Of a stretch of 64,000 nucleotides of DNA, positions 9,461-21,950 are shown piece by piece. The stretch is from contig OZ022511.1 of the NCBI GenBank assembly GCA_963989385.1, positions 29,754,503-29,818,502 of the forward strand, read 5' to 3'. The notes below the pieces were generated by a model that made no database searches, was not told the DNA's origin, and saw only the letters and a list, made by a program, of their open reading frames with translations. A program made the position numbers and the translations under genes. The stretch is from Ctena decussata (Eukaryota; Mollusca; Bivalvia; Lucinida; Lucinidae). Within the stretch, counting starts at the first letter, position 1. Each line of letters opens with the position of its first letter.

Positions 9461-10330
9461 GGTGCAACTTCATTTGTTTCTTCCTTTTGTTCATTCAGAC
9501 TTACTACAGTATTTTTTATAGATTTGCAGCCCAGCAGGCACACAACGTTTAAGCGTGTAAACGTTGTATCCACGTTAGTTTAACCACATGAAGGTAAATC
9601 AAAGTTGATACAAAAATAATAACGCTCGATAAAAGTTGTTTCAACATTAGATCTCACACATCACCTACCCACTCACGCACACCCCAAGCCTCTCAAGTTG
9701 TTTCAATATTGGATCTCCCACTACACCTCCCCACTCACGCACCCTTCCACCCCGCCCAACCCCCCCCTTCTCCCCGCTTAGCCTATATCTCCATACTCCT
9801 TAGGTAGAGACCGGTTGTCCTAAGAAACCAACACGAACAAATCTGTTCAAGGCAAGTCCATGGATATTCTTCTAATGTCAATCATAACTCCTCTTGTTGC
9901 CATGGCAGCATAGAATTTCATGTATCTGTGTATATGGGAACTTTTGGACACAGTATATTAACACTGATAGGGGTGACTAGATTAAAAATGTTGGGACACC
10001 AAATATCGATTTACGTAATTATTTCGAAATTCGGACATTCGCAGATTTATCAAAACAGTGTACACCCTTATCAGACCGCTCCTACAAAATTGGGTATAAG
10101 CTTTTGATTTATCACTTCTGTCAAGAAATTTAGGGTATTACGGTGCATTAATGATAAGCTGATAAGTTGGCGCAACTGCGCTGTGTGGTCAGAATTTTCT
10201 CTTGAAACTCAAATGCAGTTCTGACCCGAAGTAATTCAGCCGTTGTTGCAAGGACCGTCAATGCATTAAATACCAAAACAAATTGGCTTCATTGTATGTA
10301 GCCCCTTTTTCCACCCCCTTCCCGACCCCA
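9461..10330. other. No gene; pyrimidine-rich 66-bp tandem pair
   Basis: Two similar units at about 9640-9700 and 9700-9765 share GTTTCAA, ATTGGATCTC and CACTCACGCAC motifs. The rest is unremarkable non-coding DNA. Confidence 0.4.
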
Positions 10331-10361
<31 letters not shown>

Positions 10362-10362
10362 A
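10331..10362 (+). repeat. (CA)n microsatellite
   Basis: A CA dinucleotide run with one interruption. Valine-cysteine frames on the minus strand are artefacts of it. Confidence 0.9.
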
Positions 10363-10427
10363 GCGGCCCCTTAACCCCGCCCCTCCCCCTTCTGCAAAAC
10401 TGTTATTAATACGCTGTCGTGTTAACT

Positions 10428-10640
10428 GTTGGGCCAGAGGGATAAAAGATGTCCTCATGATTTACAGGTAACGGGTTCGATTCCCATTGACCTGGGTTTT
10501 TCTTACATAATCTCCATCGTACTTATTCTCTCCCATCGGCCCGAAAGTGAGCATGGCCGAGCTATTCGAATTCGGATAACCGGGGGTCACACGTTCAAGT
10601 CCCGCTGGAGGCGAGATTCTGTTAGAATCTAAATGACGCT
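10428..10640 (+). repeat. Two adjacent tRNA-like segments (SINE remnant)
   Basis: GGGTTCGATTCCC at about 10470 is a good B-box with an upstream GGGCCAGAGGGAT region. A second unit at about 10548-10615 has TGGCCGAG, a leucine/serine-tRNA-like A-box, and CGTTCAAGTCCCG as a B-box. Neither folds into a clean cloverleaf by eye, so a SINE origin is preferred. Confidence 0.45.
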
Positions 10641-10866
10641 TCTTCATAAGCAGTCTGCAAATGACTGAAAACTGGTTAAAAGGATGTTAACACCGCCTGT
10701 GCAACACTAGAAAATCATGATGAAATGCAGGGAATTGTGAGTTGTACAAGCCCAGACCGACCTGTGCATATGTGCTGTCAGGGTCAGAGCTTTAGGATAC
10801 ACAGGAGAACTTCAAAGTTGAGCAGCCCAGTTGTCAGTATTATTTTGATCTTTTTTCCATTATGAG

Positions 10867-11010
10867 TGGATGGGTGGATGGCTTGCCATTTTACGTTCTA
10901 GTCATACCAGGACGATGGGAGAGTGATTATGAAAGGCTGTGTGCAGTGGAACCCGATTTACGGCTGGAAAGATTTCCGCCACCAGCGGGGCCCAAACCCG
11001 GGACTGCTAG
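10867..11010 (-). mobile_element. tRNA-derived SINE, family B (truncated)
   Basis: The body shared with other family-B copies (ACGATGGGAGAGTGATTATG) is followed by part of the minus-strand head. The B-box has decayed to CCGGGTTTGGGCCC and the head stops near 11010. Confidence 0.7.
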
Positions 11011-11227
11011 AGACTGCTAGGATGTAAGAGAATAAAATAAATATTATTAATCTTTAGTTATACATGTATTTGTATTGTCATATTTGACAATACAAATAAA
11101 AAACATGACTGGAACCTAGGCCATAAGTATGCACAAAACACAGCGAAAAAACAAGTTAGACTGGTCAAAAAGGAAGGGCCGGATCAGGGTCTACCATGCT
11201 TGTCAGTCACCTAGCATATTTTTCTGG

Positions 11228-11345
11228 AACATCTTTAATTTGCACGATTTTTAGGCGAGGCACGGTATCGGACAGGGTAAGCGTCGACCTGGTGATCTAG
11301 CGGTCCCGGGCTCGAATCTGGCTGGATGCGGGATTCTGACCGACC
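11228..11345 (+). repeat. tRNA-like SINE fragment
   Basis: CCGGGCTCGAATCTGG resembles a B-box, and GGACAGGGTAAGC a degraded A-box. The body shows no match to families A-C. Confidence 0.35.
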
Positions 11346-11503
11346 GTACATGGAATCCATTGCATACATTGCAAATAAGCCTCACGTAGTTCCGATATGA
11401 CTGGAATACTGTTACAAAAAAAAAAAAAAAAAAAGATTTAGGGTAAATATGTCCTAGTGTTTACAGTACGTTTTGACACTAGATAATCCCATTTGACAGA
11501 AAT

Positions 11504-11730
11504 GAGCCGCGCCACGCGAAAGCCAACACAATGGCAGTGACTCCGATTAGCCTGGGTATCCGTCCAGCCTGATCATAGCCTTCGCTGTCGGTATTGAGGT
11601 AGCTTTGACCCATAGCTGCCGTTAAATAAGCACACGCGAAGTCTCTGAGCAGACTGAGCGGACATCCAGGCTGATCTGGGTCCTCCTTGGGTGAACATGC
11701 CACTTTGTTTATTTTCTCGTGTCAAGCTCA
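11504..11730. mobile_element. MITE-P, diverged copy
   Basis: GAGCCGCGCCACGCGAAAGC at the left and TCGTGTCAAGCTC at the right correspond to the MITE-P ends. Internal CCTGATCATAGCCTTCGCTG and its inverse are recognisable. It is more diverged than the 7.6-kb copy. Confidence 0.8.
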
Positions 11731-12023
11731 CTGGCCGCTTTGTATATTATTGTCTTTAATTTAATGGGGCTCTATTTGGGGAACTGTGTGGTTATGCGCA
11801 GGATAAAGCGGGAGCCTTGATTGTATGGTTGGTTGGTTTGGGTTGGTTGATTGGTTGGGGTTTAATGGCCCTTTGAGACAAGATTTCGGTCTATATCGGG
11901 CCGTCCCCCAGAGAGAGGGAGAAAGAAAAGATAAATGATAGACGAGAGAAAAAATGTCTAAACAACCCCCTGCTCGTACCTACTGAAAGCACAGTGGCCC
12001 TTGTCCTACTTTCATCCAAATAT

Positions 12024-12262
12024 TGATTGATCTATGGTCATGTTGGGACGGTCAACTAACCTAACCACACCATTCCTGGGCAGGCTTAGACCTCCTAAGC
12101 GGTTAACCAGTACTAAGTGCACACATTTTCGCCAGTAACTGACAACTGTCCTTCTTGAATCAGCGGAAGGAGAAACGACAGTATGTGGCCAGACCGGGTT
12201 TCGAACCCAGGACCTCTGACTTACTAGTCAGGTGTCCTATCGATTGCGCTACGCGGCCCGGC
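12024..12262 (-). mobile_element. tRNA-derived SINE, family A, with TSD
   Basis: The body and minus-strand head match 451-762. The B-box is GGTTTCGAACCC-like at about 12200 and the A-box is TAGCGCAATCGATAGG. Flanking TTTCATCCAAATA (12010-12022) and TTTATCCAAATA (12263-12274) form an imperfect 12-13 bp target duplication. The tail is a short TTGATTGA segment and not the long (CAA)n. Confidence 0.85.
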
Positions 12263-12274
12263 TTTATCCAAATA

Positions 12275-12814
12275 AGTAGGACGCTCCGGCATTAGAAGTT
12301 ATAACCAGCGCCATCGCCCCATCTACCACCCCCAGAAAAATGGATAGGAAGGGCGTCGATATAGTGGAGTGTCCGGACCTCATAGAGCCACTTTTCCCCA
12401 TAGTCCCATCCCCACCCCACTGCACAGCTATATAACCTAGCTAGAGTCTCGGAATTGTGTATATAGAAACTAGGGGAAGAAACTCTGTCACTCTCCCATC
12501 TTTAAAATGGAGCTAACTGCTGAAGAAGTCCCCATAGGAGAGTTGGGTGGGAGGGGAGGCGGAGAGGGCGAAGTTTGAAAATGTTTTACCTCTTTTCTCT
12601 GACCCAATCTATAAAAATAAAATCTGCTCCTCCTATTATAGAGCAGACTAGCTGTAAGAATCTAATGAAAAATAAGCTGGATTTTTTGTCTTGGGTCTGG
12701 GCTAATGTGTAGAGTACTGATACACGGGCTCAATTAACAGTCCTATCGTCGGCAAAAACTATTTGTATAAGCACGGCTCTATTCGAATAGCATGCGAATG
12801 TATCCTGCTGGTAG
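12275..12814. other. No gene seen
   Basis: Non-coding sequence with no repeat recognised by eye. An AG-rich stretch lies at about 12535-12575. Confidence 0.4.
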
Positions 12815-12945
12815 CCGGACGTTTCGGACCCAAGACGTTTCGGACCCAAATATTTTGGACGTTTCGGACCCAGACCTTTTCGGACCCAAGACGTTTCGGA
12901 CCCAGGGACGTTTCGGACCCAAGACTTTTCGGACCCTGGTAAGCG
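12815..12945 (+). repeat. Minisatellite, unit about 16 bp (TTTCGGACCCAAGACG)
   Basis: About eight units of TTTCGGACCC with 5-8 variable bases between them. The same unit occurs inverted at 16596-16706. Frames across it read repeated GSETSWVRN-like peptide and are artefacts. Confidence 0.9.
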
Positions 12946-13397
12946 GACGACCATAAACTGAAATAGTCTGCAACAACCAGTCATCTTACTTATCAACGAC
13001 ACGTGGATAATAATGCAATTGACTAGTCTCATAAGGAATCGGTCACACTTCTTGTGCAACCCACTGCCAGTTTACCTGTTTGATCAGTAAATTGCACAGG
13101 GGCCGAAATAGTTGTTTTGAAATCCTAGTTGGCTGCCTGATGAATTAATTTTTTGAAAAAAAAAAAATAAAATAAACGAACTGGTTAGGTATATAAAGTC
13201 TACAAACTGCATGCTTCGAGTAATGGCTATCACGGCATACGTTTTTTTTTCTTTCTTGTTTTTTTTTCATTTGATAACCTGCCACACGTTTAGTAGGTTT
13301 AAACCTTTTTTATTGCTCATAAAGTCAAATACCAGCAACTGGGTCGGGCATTGAGTTCTAGCATTGACTATATCGCAATCGCATTGTTGGGCTTAAG

Positions 13398-13442
<45 letters not shown>
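13398..13442 (+). repeat. (TATC)n microsatellite
   Basis: About eleven uninterrupted TATC units. No gene is seen from 12946 to 13780. Confidence 0.95.
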
Positions 13443-13784
13443 AGCCGCTATGACATTAAATGTGATCCTTTTTAGAAAAGTTTTGACAATAATTTTCTGG
13501 ATTTTTTTAGCCATAGTGCACATGTTTAGGATGCTAGTTAGAATTACTTTGCTTTCGCACCCATATCATACAAATGTTTCATGGACATGCTTAAGGTAAT
13601 TGTTTGAATTATTTGGCGCATCAATTCAGACTGACCAGAGTTTACTCTGCTTCATATCAAAGACTGTTTTTGCGAAGATGGAGGGGACTTTCCTAGATTG
13701 CGTGGCTGCAAAGGCCTGCCTGAGTCTTCGCAATTTGTACATGCGACAGGTTAGCGCAATTCTTAACATTGGTTGACCTGATCA

Positions 13785-13890
13785 CAGACGCTGAAAAAGA
13801 CGCTGACGATAACGCTAACGCAAACGCTAACGCTAACGCGTACTTGGACTACGACGCCGGGGGTATATAGCATAAGCTCTCCTTTGTATT
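13785..13890 (-). repeat. Fragment of (GGCGTT)n hairpin element
   Basis: AACGCTAACGC units followed by GACGCCGGGGGTATA match the inverted form of the element at 54930-55065 and 55993-56187. Only the hexanucleotide part and its flank remain. Confidence 0.6.
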
Positions 13891-14409
13891 CGCAAAGGCG
13901 CTCTATAAATCCATATTCTGTCAATGTGTCGCGGTAACTTTCGTCAAAAACACTTCACTATTTTCCCTCCTGTTTTCGCGGGAATCAAAAGCCCGGCGTA
14001 TCCACGGCACTGCAGGGACACCTCTGAGGTAAAAACACGGTAAATAAGCCCCGCTATGTCCCTCCCCCCCCCCCCCCCCGCTATTCCCGGCCCCATAGGT
14101 GCCGTGGTGCAAATGACTGGTGCATAACAGTTAGATAAACTCCCTTGTCATTTAACAATTTCCGAACATTTTTCTTGTACTAAATTTGGTAATATCATCA
14201 GCCAGTAAGTAAATTAGTATTAGATTCCTCAATCATGCGATGATACCAACATAATCTTCTCAATCGCGCATGGGATTATTACCGCATTTGAACCAGTCAC
14301 ACGATTTCTTTCAGATGCTTAATTGCTTAATTTCTATTTTTTTTTTTGTTTTACATATATTCTGTCGCAATATTATGCCCTAAACCGATGGCTAATATTC
14401 AGTTTGAAC

Positions 14410-14445
<36 letters not shown>

Positions 14446-16595
14446 GTCATGTGTGTATATATATTGCTTATATATAGTTTAGCAAGGGGTTAATGTAATT
14501 CTGCAATTCTTTTAAGAATTGTTCTAGATCGTCTTTTTCAAACACAGTGAATTTGTATTTTGATATGTGGTATGGAACGTTTGTCTTTGTATACTTTGTT
14601 TTTGTTTTTTACATATCGAAAAGTTTTTCTTTCTTATTTCCGGGTTTTTTTTTTTTTTTTTTTAAACAAAGTCCTGTCACATGTGTCCTCTTTCCTTATC
14701 ATTGGTTGCCTTAATTTATAAGCTGCATAAAAATAATTACCTTTCTTTTGGTTTCGTATTTTAATTTCAATATATACTTACATCTTGAAAATCTCAAATA
14801 TAAACACTATCTTTAAGTATAACCAACCAACATAGTTAAAGACGCCTTGTCTTGCACATGTGCATTTGTTTATTACTCATCGATAAATATCACACCTAAG
14901 TTATCGTATATATTCACTAAACGATGTCGCGCGTCACGATTAATCGATACCGCTGCTTACCTGGTTATTTGGCAGGGTGGATGTCTTTCAGATAGATAGA
15001 TAGACCGGGCGAAAGGATAGATAGATAGATTGTCAAAACTAAAATTTCATTAATAAACTTGAAGATTGGAAGCTCAGCTTAAATTTGAACTTTAGTCACT
15101 GTAACTCGCTATTTAGTTTCGCGTTTTATTGTTATTACTATTATTATTATCATTTGCAGTAATATGGCTTTCAAGGTATCATTGTCAGTTTGGAAGTTAA
15201 TTTGTCCAACACTGGCGAGATTTTTTAATTCGATTTGCGAAAATTAGCAAATCTGAAGATGATACGCATGTAGTAGTGTATCATACCCTTTTCATATCTT
15301 TTTTATCAAACTTTTGGGGTTTAGCGACACTGAAGAAGTTAAATACAGAAACGCGCGTCTGTCGCACTAAATTAGGTATGAATACGTTTATATTTTATCC
15401 GTCTCAGATTATGAAAGCATTGCAGTTACATGCATCAACAATCTTTACCTTTGAAGTTTAGTCTAAATAAGTAAAGGAAAATGATGGAATTTAACATTAA
15501 CATAAAATGAATTAATAAATAAATGAAAAGTTATAAAATGGCCCAGCAAAGTTTTTAATCTGTCATTACAGAAAAAAACACATATGGGCTGAAATCACGA
15601 GTCTGATATGAAGGCAGTGAACCTTAAACACGAAAGACTGTAGACAGTGTATATCCAGATGAGAAGCCTGGAAACAGATGCCAGCCAGTAATGTTTTCAA
15701 CCATTGAATTTTTTTTCAGATTTATAAATAGATGCAGGGTAATTTGGGGGATTATGAACCGCCGAAGCATTCCCTTGCTTATTCTGACATCCGTTTCGAA
15801 ATCGGGTTATTTTGTTGTTTGTTTACAGAAAGGCATACGTCTAACAAGCATTATGATATACAAAATATATCCTTTTATCCTTAATTTTCTGAGATAAAAT
15901 GGCTAATATACACCTAGGGATGGACCATATTACCCCAAACCTCCGGGGTAAAATGATCCACCTAAAGGCTTACAAATTTACAATTAAAACGTCATAACAA
16001 TCATTAGTGAAGCAAAAAAAAATAATTTTTTTTTGCATGGTAAATATATTTTATGTCTTAATGATGAAACATTATATTCGTAAAATCTGTCTGTCGAAAT
16101 ATTGGACCAAAAACGCAACAATAGAAAATTACCCATAAAACAACCGTTTCTAAATGTTTAAGGAATTTGGTCATTCTGCGCATTTATTTCACATTCAAAC
16201 AAAATCATCTCCCTGAAATTTTGATTTAGGCTAGTTAATAAAGCAGGAGAAAACAATCGATTACAAATATTCTCAACAAACAAGACAATACAGGCTCACA
16301 TTATAAGTTTTAACTGTGATCCCATGGTGGACCATATAAGTCCAAATGGAGTTTTAACATTGTAATTGTGGGTGAACCATATTATCCCGAACAGGCCATG
16401 GTACTGTGGCATGAAAATTTTGATTCCAAACTATTGTTACTAACGGCTCTGAGAGGAGATATATGTTGGGCCTTTTTTGTTTATTTCATGAACTGATTAC
16501 TTACATTGAATGTGTCGAGACAAAGGTACTTATATTTTGACGACGTTAATTCTACAGAAAAAGACGAAATAGGACTTGGGACGAGGACGAAGTGG
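13891..16595. other. No gene; simple repeats only
   Basis: A poly-C run lies at 14061-14079, (GA)n at 14411-14443, and T-runs at about 14335-14350 and 14643-14663. The short open frames show no protein-like conservation or splice framing. Confidence 0.5.
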
Positions 16596-16706
16596 TGGGT
16601 CCGAAACGTCTTAAAACAGGGTCCGAATGGTCCCAGGCCAGGGTCCGAAACGTCTTGGGTCCGAAAAATACGCAGAGTCCGAAACGTCTTGGGTCCGAAA
16701 CGTCCG
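16596..16706 (-). repeat. Minisatellite GGGTCCGAAACGTCTT, inverted copy
   Basis: About seven units of GGTCCGAAACGTCTT, the reverse complement of the 12.8-kb minisatellite. Flanks do not match those of the other copy. Confidence 0.88.
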
Positions 16707-16924
16707 ACATTCATCCTGCTGCCTGAGCAAACAGCATAAATTTAGATCAACATGCATGTTTCCGCAGAGTCACACAAGACTATTAAAGATTAGTAATCAA
16801 TTATCGTCTGTTTTTTTTTTTTTTTTTTTTTGAAGATTCCGAGCAGGAAGGGCATGTGCCAACGTTGTTGTTCATTTATTTATTTCATTTTTGTTCACAC
16901 GCATAAAGCACTATTTACATGAAT

Positions 16925-17010
16925 TATAAAATCATGATTTCCTGATCACCTTGTGGACTCAGTGCTCGCTTTTCACGCGTTGTGGATTCGACTCCTTATG
17001 GGCGGCACAT
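16925..17010 (+). repeat. tRNA-like SINE fragment
   Basis: TTGTGGATTCGACTCCTTAT resembles a B-box arm, and the upstream CTTGTGGACTCAGTGCTCGC a weak A-box arm. No body is recognised. Confidence 0.35.
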
Positions 17011-18588
17011 GTCCGATCAGGTTCTTCAGTCAAGCAGATCCCTCGCTGAACAAGCACGACTGAACAAACATTATCAGTTGAAAAAGATCAGTTAGTAAAA
17101 GGGAAAATGTTCAATTTGCCTCCCTTCCTTTGCACAAAAGAACAGCAAAGACTGATTAGCATTAGAATTTTAGCAGTTCTCTTTGCGCACGTCGGTATAA
17201 AATATCATCTCGCAACGAAAACGGCATTACATTTTAAACGCCAACCGCTTATGAATAGGAAACCCTAGTTGTGTTTTGGATTTTTCTATAGATAAAAAAT
17301 GTGACTTCATTTGTCAGAAATGGTGTAAAACATTTCGATTATCACAGAAATGTTTACTAAATAACAAAATGAGGGTTTGAAAATTTAATGAGCGCCAATA
17401 TTTTTCGTACACATAAAGTTCTGAGATATGTTTTATTCAGTAAGAATATAAAAATAATAATTATAATGATAGTAAAAATAATAGATGTAAATTATAATAA
17501 TAACTAATAAGAATTATAATAATAATAGAAGAAAAGAAAAGAACAACAAGAAGAAGAAAAATGATCAAAATATACTACTACTACTACTACTAATGATAAT
17601 AATAACAATGGTTCGAAAATGTCAACAAATTTATGTTTGAATAATTGTATAAATATCGAAAAAATTATATTTATCCACTCACAATTATTCCGTACACACA
17701 TAATTGATCACACTGTCATGTTTGCTAGATCCCGCAAATCCTTTGTTTATTAGATAAAACAGATTCCCGAAAACAGATGGCCACCTGTTACGTAATCTCG
17801 GAAGTCTGGTGCGATTGATCACGACGCGGAAGCAGTAGTCATAGCTACCAGAATATTTATGATGGCGAAGTGATATTTGTCGATTGTTTTCAATGGAGTT
17901 TAATGGGGTAAGGAAGAAAAAAAAATAATGAAAAAACAACAAAAAAAAAACAATGAATGAATAAATAAATTAAAATAAAAACGAGAAAGCGATAAGCCTA
18001 ATATTAACGCAGATCATGTTCACTCCAGATTCAGATTTTCCATTCTACGAAAGAATTTTTTTTTTATGATGAGTATATGAGCTTAAAACGAAAGTATTCA
18101 GTTTAAAACAACTTTAGGACGATCCTAAGGCGTTGATTCAGGCGAGAAAGTATGCCCGAAATGTTGAGGCACCGGAAACAATTACATGTAATTTGATTCT
18201 GATAAACTCGAAAAGTAAAGCGTTGTGTAATAAAACGCCGAGCAGAGCAGATTCAGAGGAGCAGGGCCAAAAGAGTACGGAAGTTGGGACATCTTTTATC
18301 TATTAATATGAGCAGTGTGCTTTAAATTTCTATCCGGGTTGCCAATAAAATAAAATTATAAATAAAATGAAATACTGAAATGAAAACGATGGGATACTAA
18401 GCAAACTGTGCGAACCCCGCTGAAATGAAAGTTCTTTGTGTAATAGTTTATGGCTGTTGTAGGTTCTATATCTCTTTTCCTTAGTATTTCTATTTTATTT
18501 ATTTATTTTATTTATTTATTTTTATGACAACCTTAAGTTTTAGGTCGGAAGTGTCACTCTATCAAAATCCGATCATATTAAGAATTAC
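17011..18588. other. AT-rich non-coding DNA
   Basis: Several AAT and ACT trinucleotide runs (about 17450-17610) and A-runs (about 17915-17960). No gene or dispersed repeat is recognised. Confidence 0.45.
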
Positions 18589-19493
18589 AAAGGACCTGGT
18601 ATGATAAGGCCCATATTTGGCCCCCAGAAAACTCATTTTTCAAAAGTTCTATTTCGATAACTAAAATGCATTCATAGGAAAGTTCTAACCTTGAATGTAA
18701 CAGCAAATACAAAATCAACCAGTTCTTGCATAAAATTTTTGTGTTTTTAATCTTGAACATACCCATACCCCCAGCGGATTCTGACGAAAAAGACGAATTT
18801 GGTAGCCTTCGCGGCTTTCAAAATATATGAGCCCGGCCTCCAGCACATTTTATATTTAATATGCAGACATAATTTTGATATATTTACATGCCATAAAAAT
18901 ATTAAATGTGCTGGAGACCGGGCTCAATGTTTATTTTTAAATTTTTGTTACCAAACTGGCAGCGTTCGGAACATTTTCCCTGTTTTCTCAACACAAAAAC
19001 GCCCATATCTCCGCTCATAGACAAAATAAACATATGTTGTGGGTATTCATTTTCTTAGTTAGAACACAAGGAATAATTTGGTATACATTTCATTTTGATA
19101 TGTTGGAATTTTTTGGTTAGCGTCTCCTGACGTTCAAACTTGAGTGGGTGGGGTACCTTGGCAGGTCTTGTGCTGTGCACAGGTAATTAGCCGTGGTACC
19201 CAACGTATAAGCATATCATAAAAGGCCTATTATCAAGAGCTTTCAAAGGCTATTATAAATGACTTATTTCTTTTAAGGAAAAATGATAAAACTCAGTTTT
19301 TCTTGCAATTTTCCTTCATATTATTGAACCAACATAGGCATGTCAGAAATCATGTTATTCTGAGAATTAACAAAAGTGAAACATATCATTTCTGTTTGTT
19401 CCCATACGCTCAAATGATAAGCAATAGAAACCATGCAATTTTAAGAGAATTTGAGTGGGGGCCAAAAATGGCCCTTATCATACCAGGTCCTTT
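18589..19493. mobile_element. 905-bp TIR element, copy A
   Basis: It starts AAAGGACCTGGTATGATAAG and ends in the inverse (about 36-bp TIRs that also carry TTTGGCCCCC/GGGGGCCAAA). Inside, GAGCCCGGCCTCCAGCACAT at about 18830 and its inverse at about 18906 form a second stem. A full second copy lies at 56925-57833. I found no transposase frame and no convincing TSD, so it is a non-autonomous DNA element of unknown superfamily. Confidence 0.88.
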
Positions 19494-19924
19494 GGCGTAA
19501 TCCTACGAACAATGCAAAAGAAAAAAAAAAAAATTTTGTAAGCTTTTATTTTCATATGAAATTTACGACCCTTAAATGAAGGTGGTATGATTTTGAAACT
19601 GGGCCCAGAAAAGTTTGTTGTATATCTGCTTATCTTTCCTTTCATAAATTTTATTTCCCTAGTTTCCCATTAGACCTCAAATCCAGCGATACTGAACCTG
19701 GATATACTGTTTTCTCGTGTCCGTCAGTTCACGTTCTCAATTAAAACACAACGCCAAGCAAAAAACAAAAAAACTTTAAATCCAGTCGGAACACACACCT
19801 GGTTCGACCCAGCCTGGTCTACTACAAAATATACCCTACCATTTAATTTTCCCACAATCAAGAAGATGTGGCTTGAATTTGTATTTGATCCAACTGGGTT
19901 GTTACTTTAATTCCTTGCAAATGA

Positions 19925-21400
19925 GGATTTTTTCTTAATATAAGAATATTCCTACAATTTGTTTAATATGGATGGAAACAACTCACAAAATAAAATGATG
20001 ATATAATGAAAAGATAAATTGTAGGAATATTCCTACAATCTGAAAGATGCGGCTTGAGGTGTAATTAAGCTAAATCTGGTTGTTACTTTCTTGTAAATGA
20101 GCAATTTCCAAAATGTAGGAATATTCCTACAATCCAGAAGATGTGGCTAGAGTTTTGATTTAATCAAACCAAAAAACTTTCATTCCTCATAAATGAGGAA
20201 TTTCCAAGATGGTTTGAATTGCGATTAACTTACCTTCATTCCTTGAAAATGGGTCATCTTAAAACAGGAATATTCCTAAGATTCGTAAAATAAAGATAAA
20301 GCAATCATTTTCCCTTTGCATTTTTTTGCAGTTTTAAAAATGATGATGGAACAAAAAGTAAATTGTAGGAATATTCCTACAATCTGAGAGATGTGGTTTG
20401 GACTATGATTAAACTTACCTTCCTGTCTTGAAAATGGATATTCTTCAGAATCTAGGAAAATTTCTACAAATTGTAAAATATAGATTATAATTCTCTCCAT
20501 TTAAGTGATTATGGAGTGTAAATAAAAAATGTAGGAATATTCCTACAATTTCAGATTTTTTTATTTATAAAAAAAATTGCCATCATCCAAATTGTAGGAA
20601 TATTCCTACAATCTGAAAGATCTGCGTTGAAATAGGGTTGAACAAAATTGGTTGTAATCTTTAGAATATAGCAATTTCCCTACAATCTGCAACATGTTTG
20701 ATGAATTCGGATTGAACACAGTTTTGTTTTATATGTCACAAAGAAGCCATTTCCAAATTGTAGGACTATTCCTACGATTGTAAAATATAGATAAAGGAAT
20801 CATTTCCTCTCTGCATTTTTCTGCAGTTACAAAATGATGATGGAACAAAGGGGAAATTGTAGGAATATTCCCACATTCTGAGACATGTGGTTTGAATTAT
20901 GATGGAACTTACCTTCATCCCTGCAAATGGATTTTCTCCTAAATGTAGGAATATTCCTACAATTTGTAGAATATAGATAATTTTATTCTGTCGTTTCCTA
21001 TCTTGAAACCGATGAAGGAACTAGAAATAAAATATAGGAATATTCCTATATTTCGTTTATTGAAAATATGCCATCTCTGAAAATGTAGGAATATTTCTAG
21101 AATCTGAAATATCTGCGTAAGATTTGGATTGAACTAAATTCTTCGAAAAATAGGAATAGCCTTTCGTTTTAAAAGATGTTGATGGTGCATGAATGAATCA
21201 AATCGTAGGAATATTCCTATTTATTGAAAATTTACCATCTTAGAAAATGTAGGAATATTCCTACAATTTGAAAGGTCTGTGTTGAAATTGGATTGAATTA
21301 AGTTCTTCAACATATAGGAATAGCTGTTCATTTTAAAAGAAGATAATGGTTCATGAATGAATCAAATCGTAGAAATATTCCTACAATTTGATGATATCAG
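19925..21400 (+). repeat. Palindrome array II (TGTAGGAATATTCCTACA), about 16 units
   Basis: Exact GTAGGAATATTCCTAC cores lie at 20021, 20115, 20365, 20531, 20594, 20945 and 21249. One-to-three-mismatch cores lie at about 19941, 20265, 20452, 20760, 20859, 21034, 21085, 21205 and 21369. Spacing is irregular (about 45-165 bp). Spacers share wording (AAGATGTGGCTTGA, GATGATGGAACAAA, CTTCATTCCTTGAAAATG) but vary much more than the cores. Flanking AT often extends the dyad to 22 bp. It has no coding potential; the frame at 20276-20500 is translated array. Confidence 0.93.
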
Positions 21401-21784
21401 TTGAGCCATAGCAAAACCATGGCTGGTGAAGTGTGATTTTCACCACCACAAAACAAGGCTTCTAGGTAACCGTTTTTAATGATACTCAATTTTGCACTTG
21501 CTATTTCACACTTTTTACAGTCTAAAAACCTGCATTTTCAGTCCATAAAAGGACATTTAGTGGAGATGTCCTTTTTATTTTGGATTCACTTCTGCGACTT
21601 TTGTATTGAGTACACATGACAATATAACGGTAGAGAGACACCGGGGCATCCCATTGATGGTGAAATCAGTAGCCGGAAGTGTCAATAAATTTCTGCCCTT
21701 GAAAAGATGTATAAGCTGCTTTGACTAGCTAACAAATTCGGATGAGCTACCTTATTAGATCAAACCTATAAATTTATGGCGATG

Positions 21785-21850
21785 GTGGATGAATTACAAT
21801 TTTACGCCCTTTTCAACATAATTTGAGTCATATCAATTTCCTTTCGTCCC
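21785..21850 (-). repeat. SINE family B fragment
   Basis: GATGAATTACAATTTTACGC and the following bases match the 3-prime part of family B. The head is missing. Confidence 0.5.
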
Positions 21851-21864
21851 TTTTTAAGTACCCA

Positions 21865-21950
21865 CAGTGTCGGAGCGGTAATGCACAGTGTTTGAGATTG
21901 TATCGTCTCCTGTGATTCTGTACAGTGAGAATCCGACACTTGGTGTAAAG
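21865..21950 (-). repeat. 86-bp dispersed repeat R1, inverted copy
   Basis: Reverse complement of 1408-1493, nearly identical. The flanks differ. Confidence 0.75.

Noticed and set aside
12730..13059. 109-codon frame with repeated WVRN/GSETS peptides
   Set aside because: Translation of the 16-bp minisatellite; the 16481-16739 frames are the same.
19925..21400. Palindrome array as a CRISPR array
   Set aside because: Spacing is irregular, spacers are related to each other, the repeat is a pure dyad, and the context is animal DNA without cas genes.
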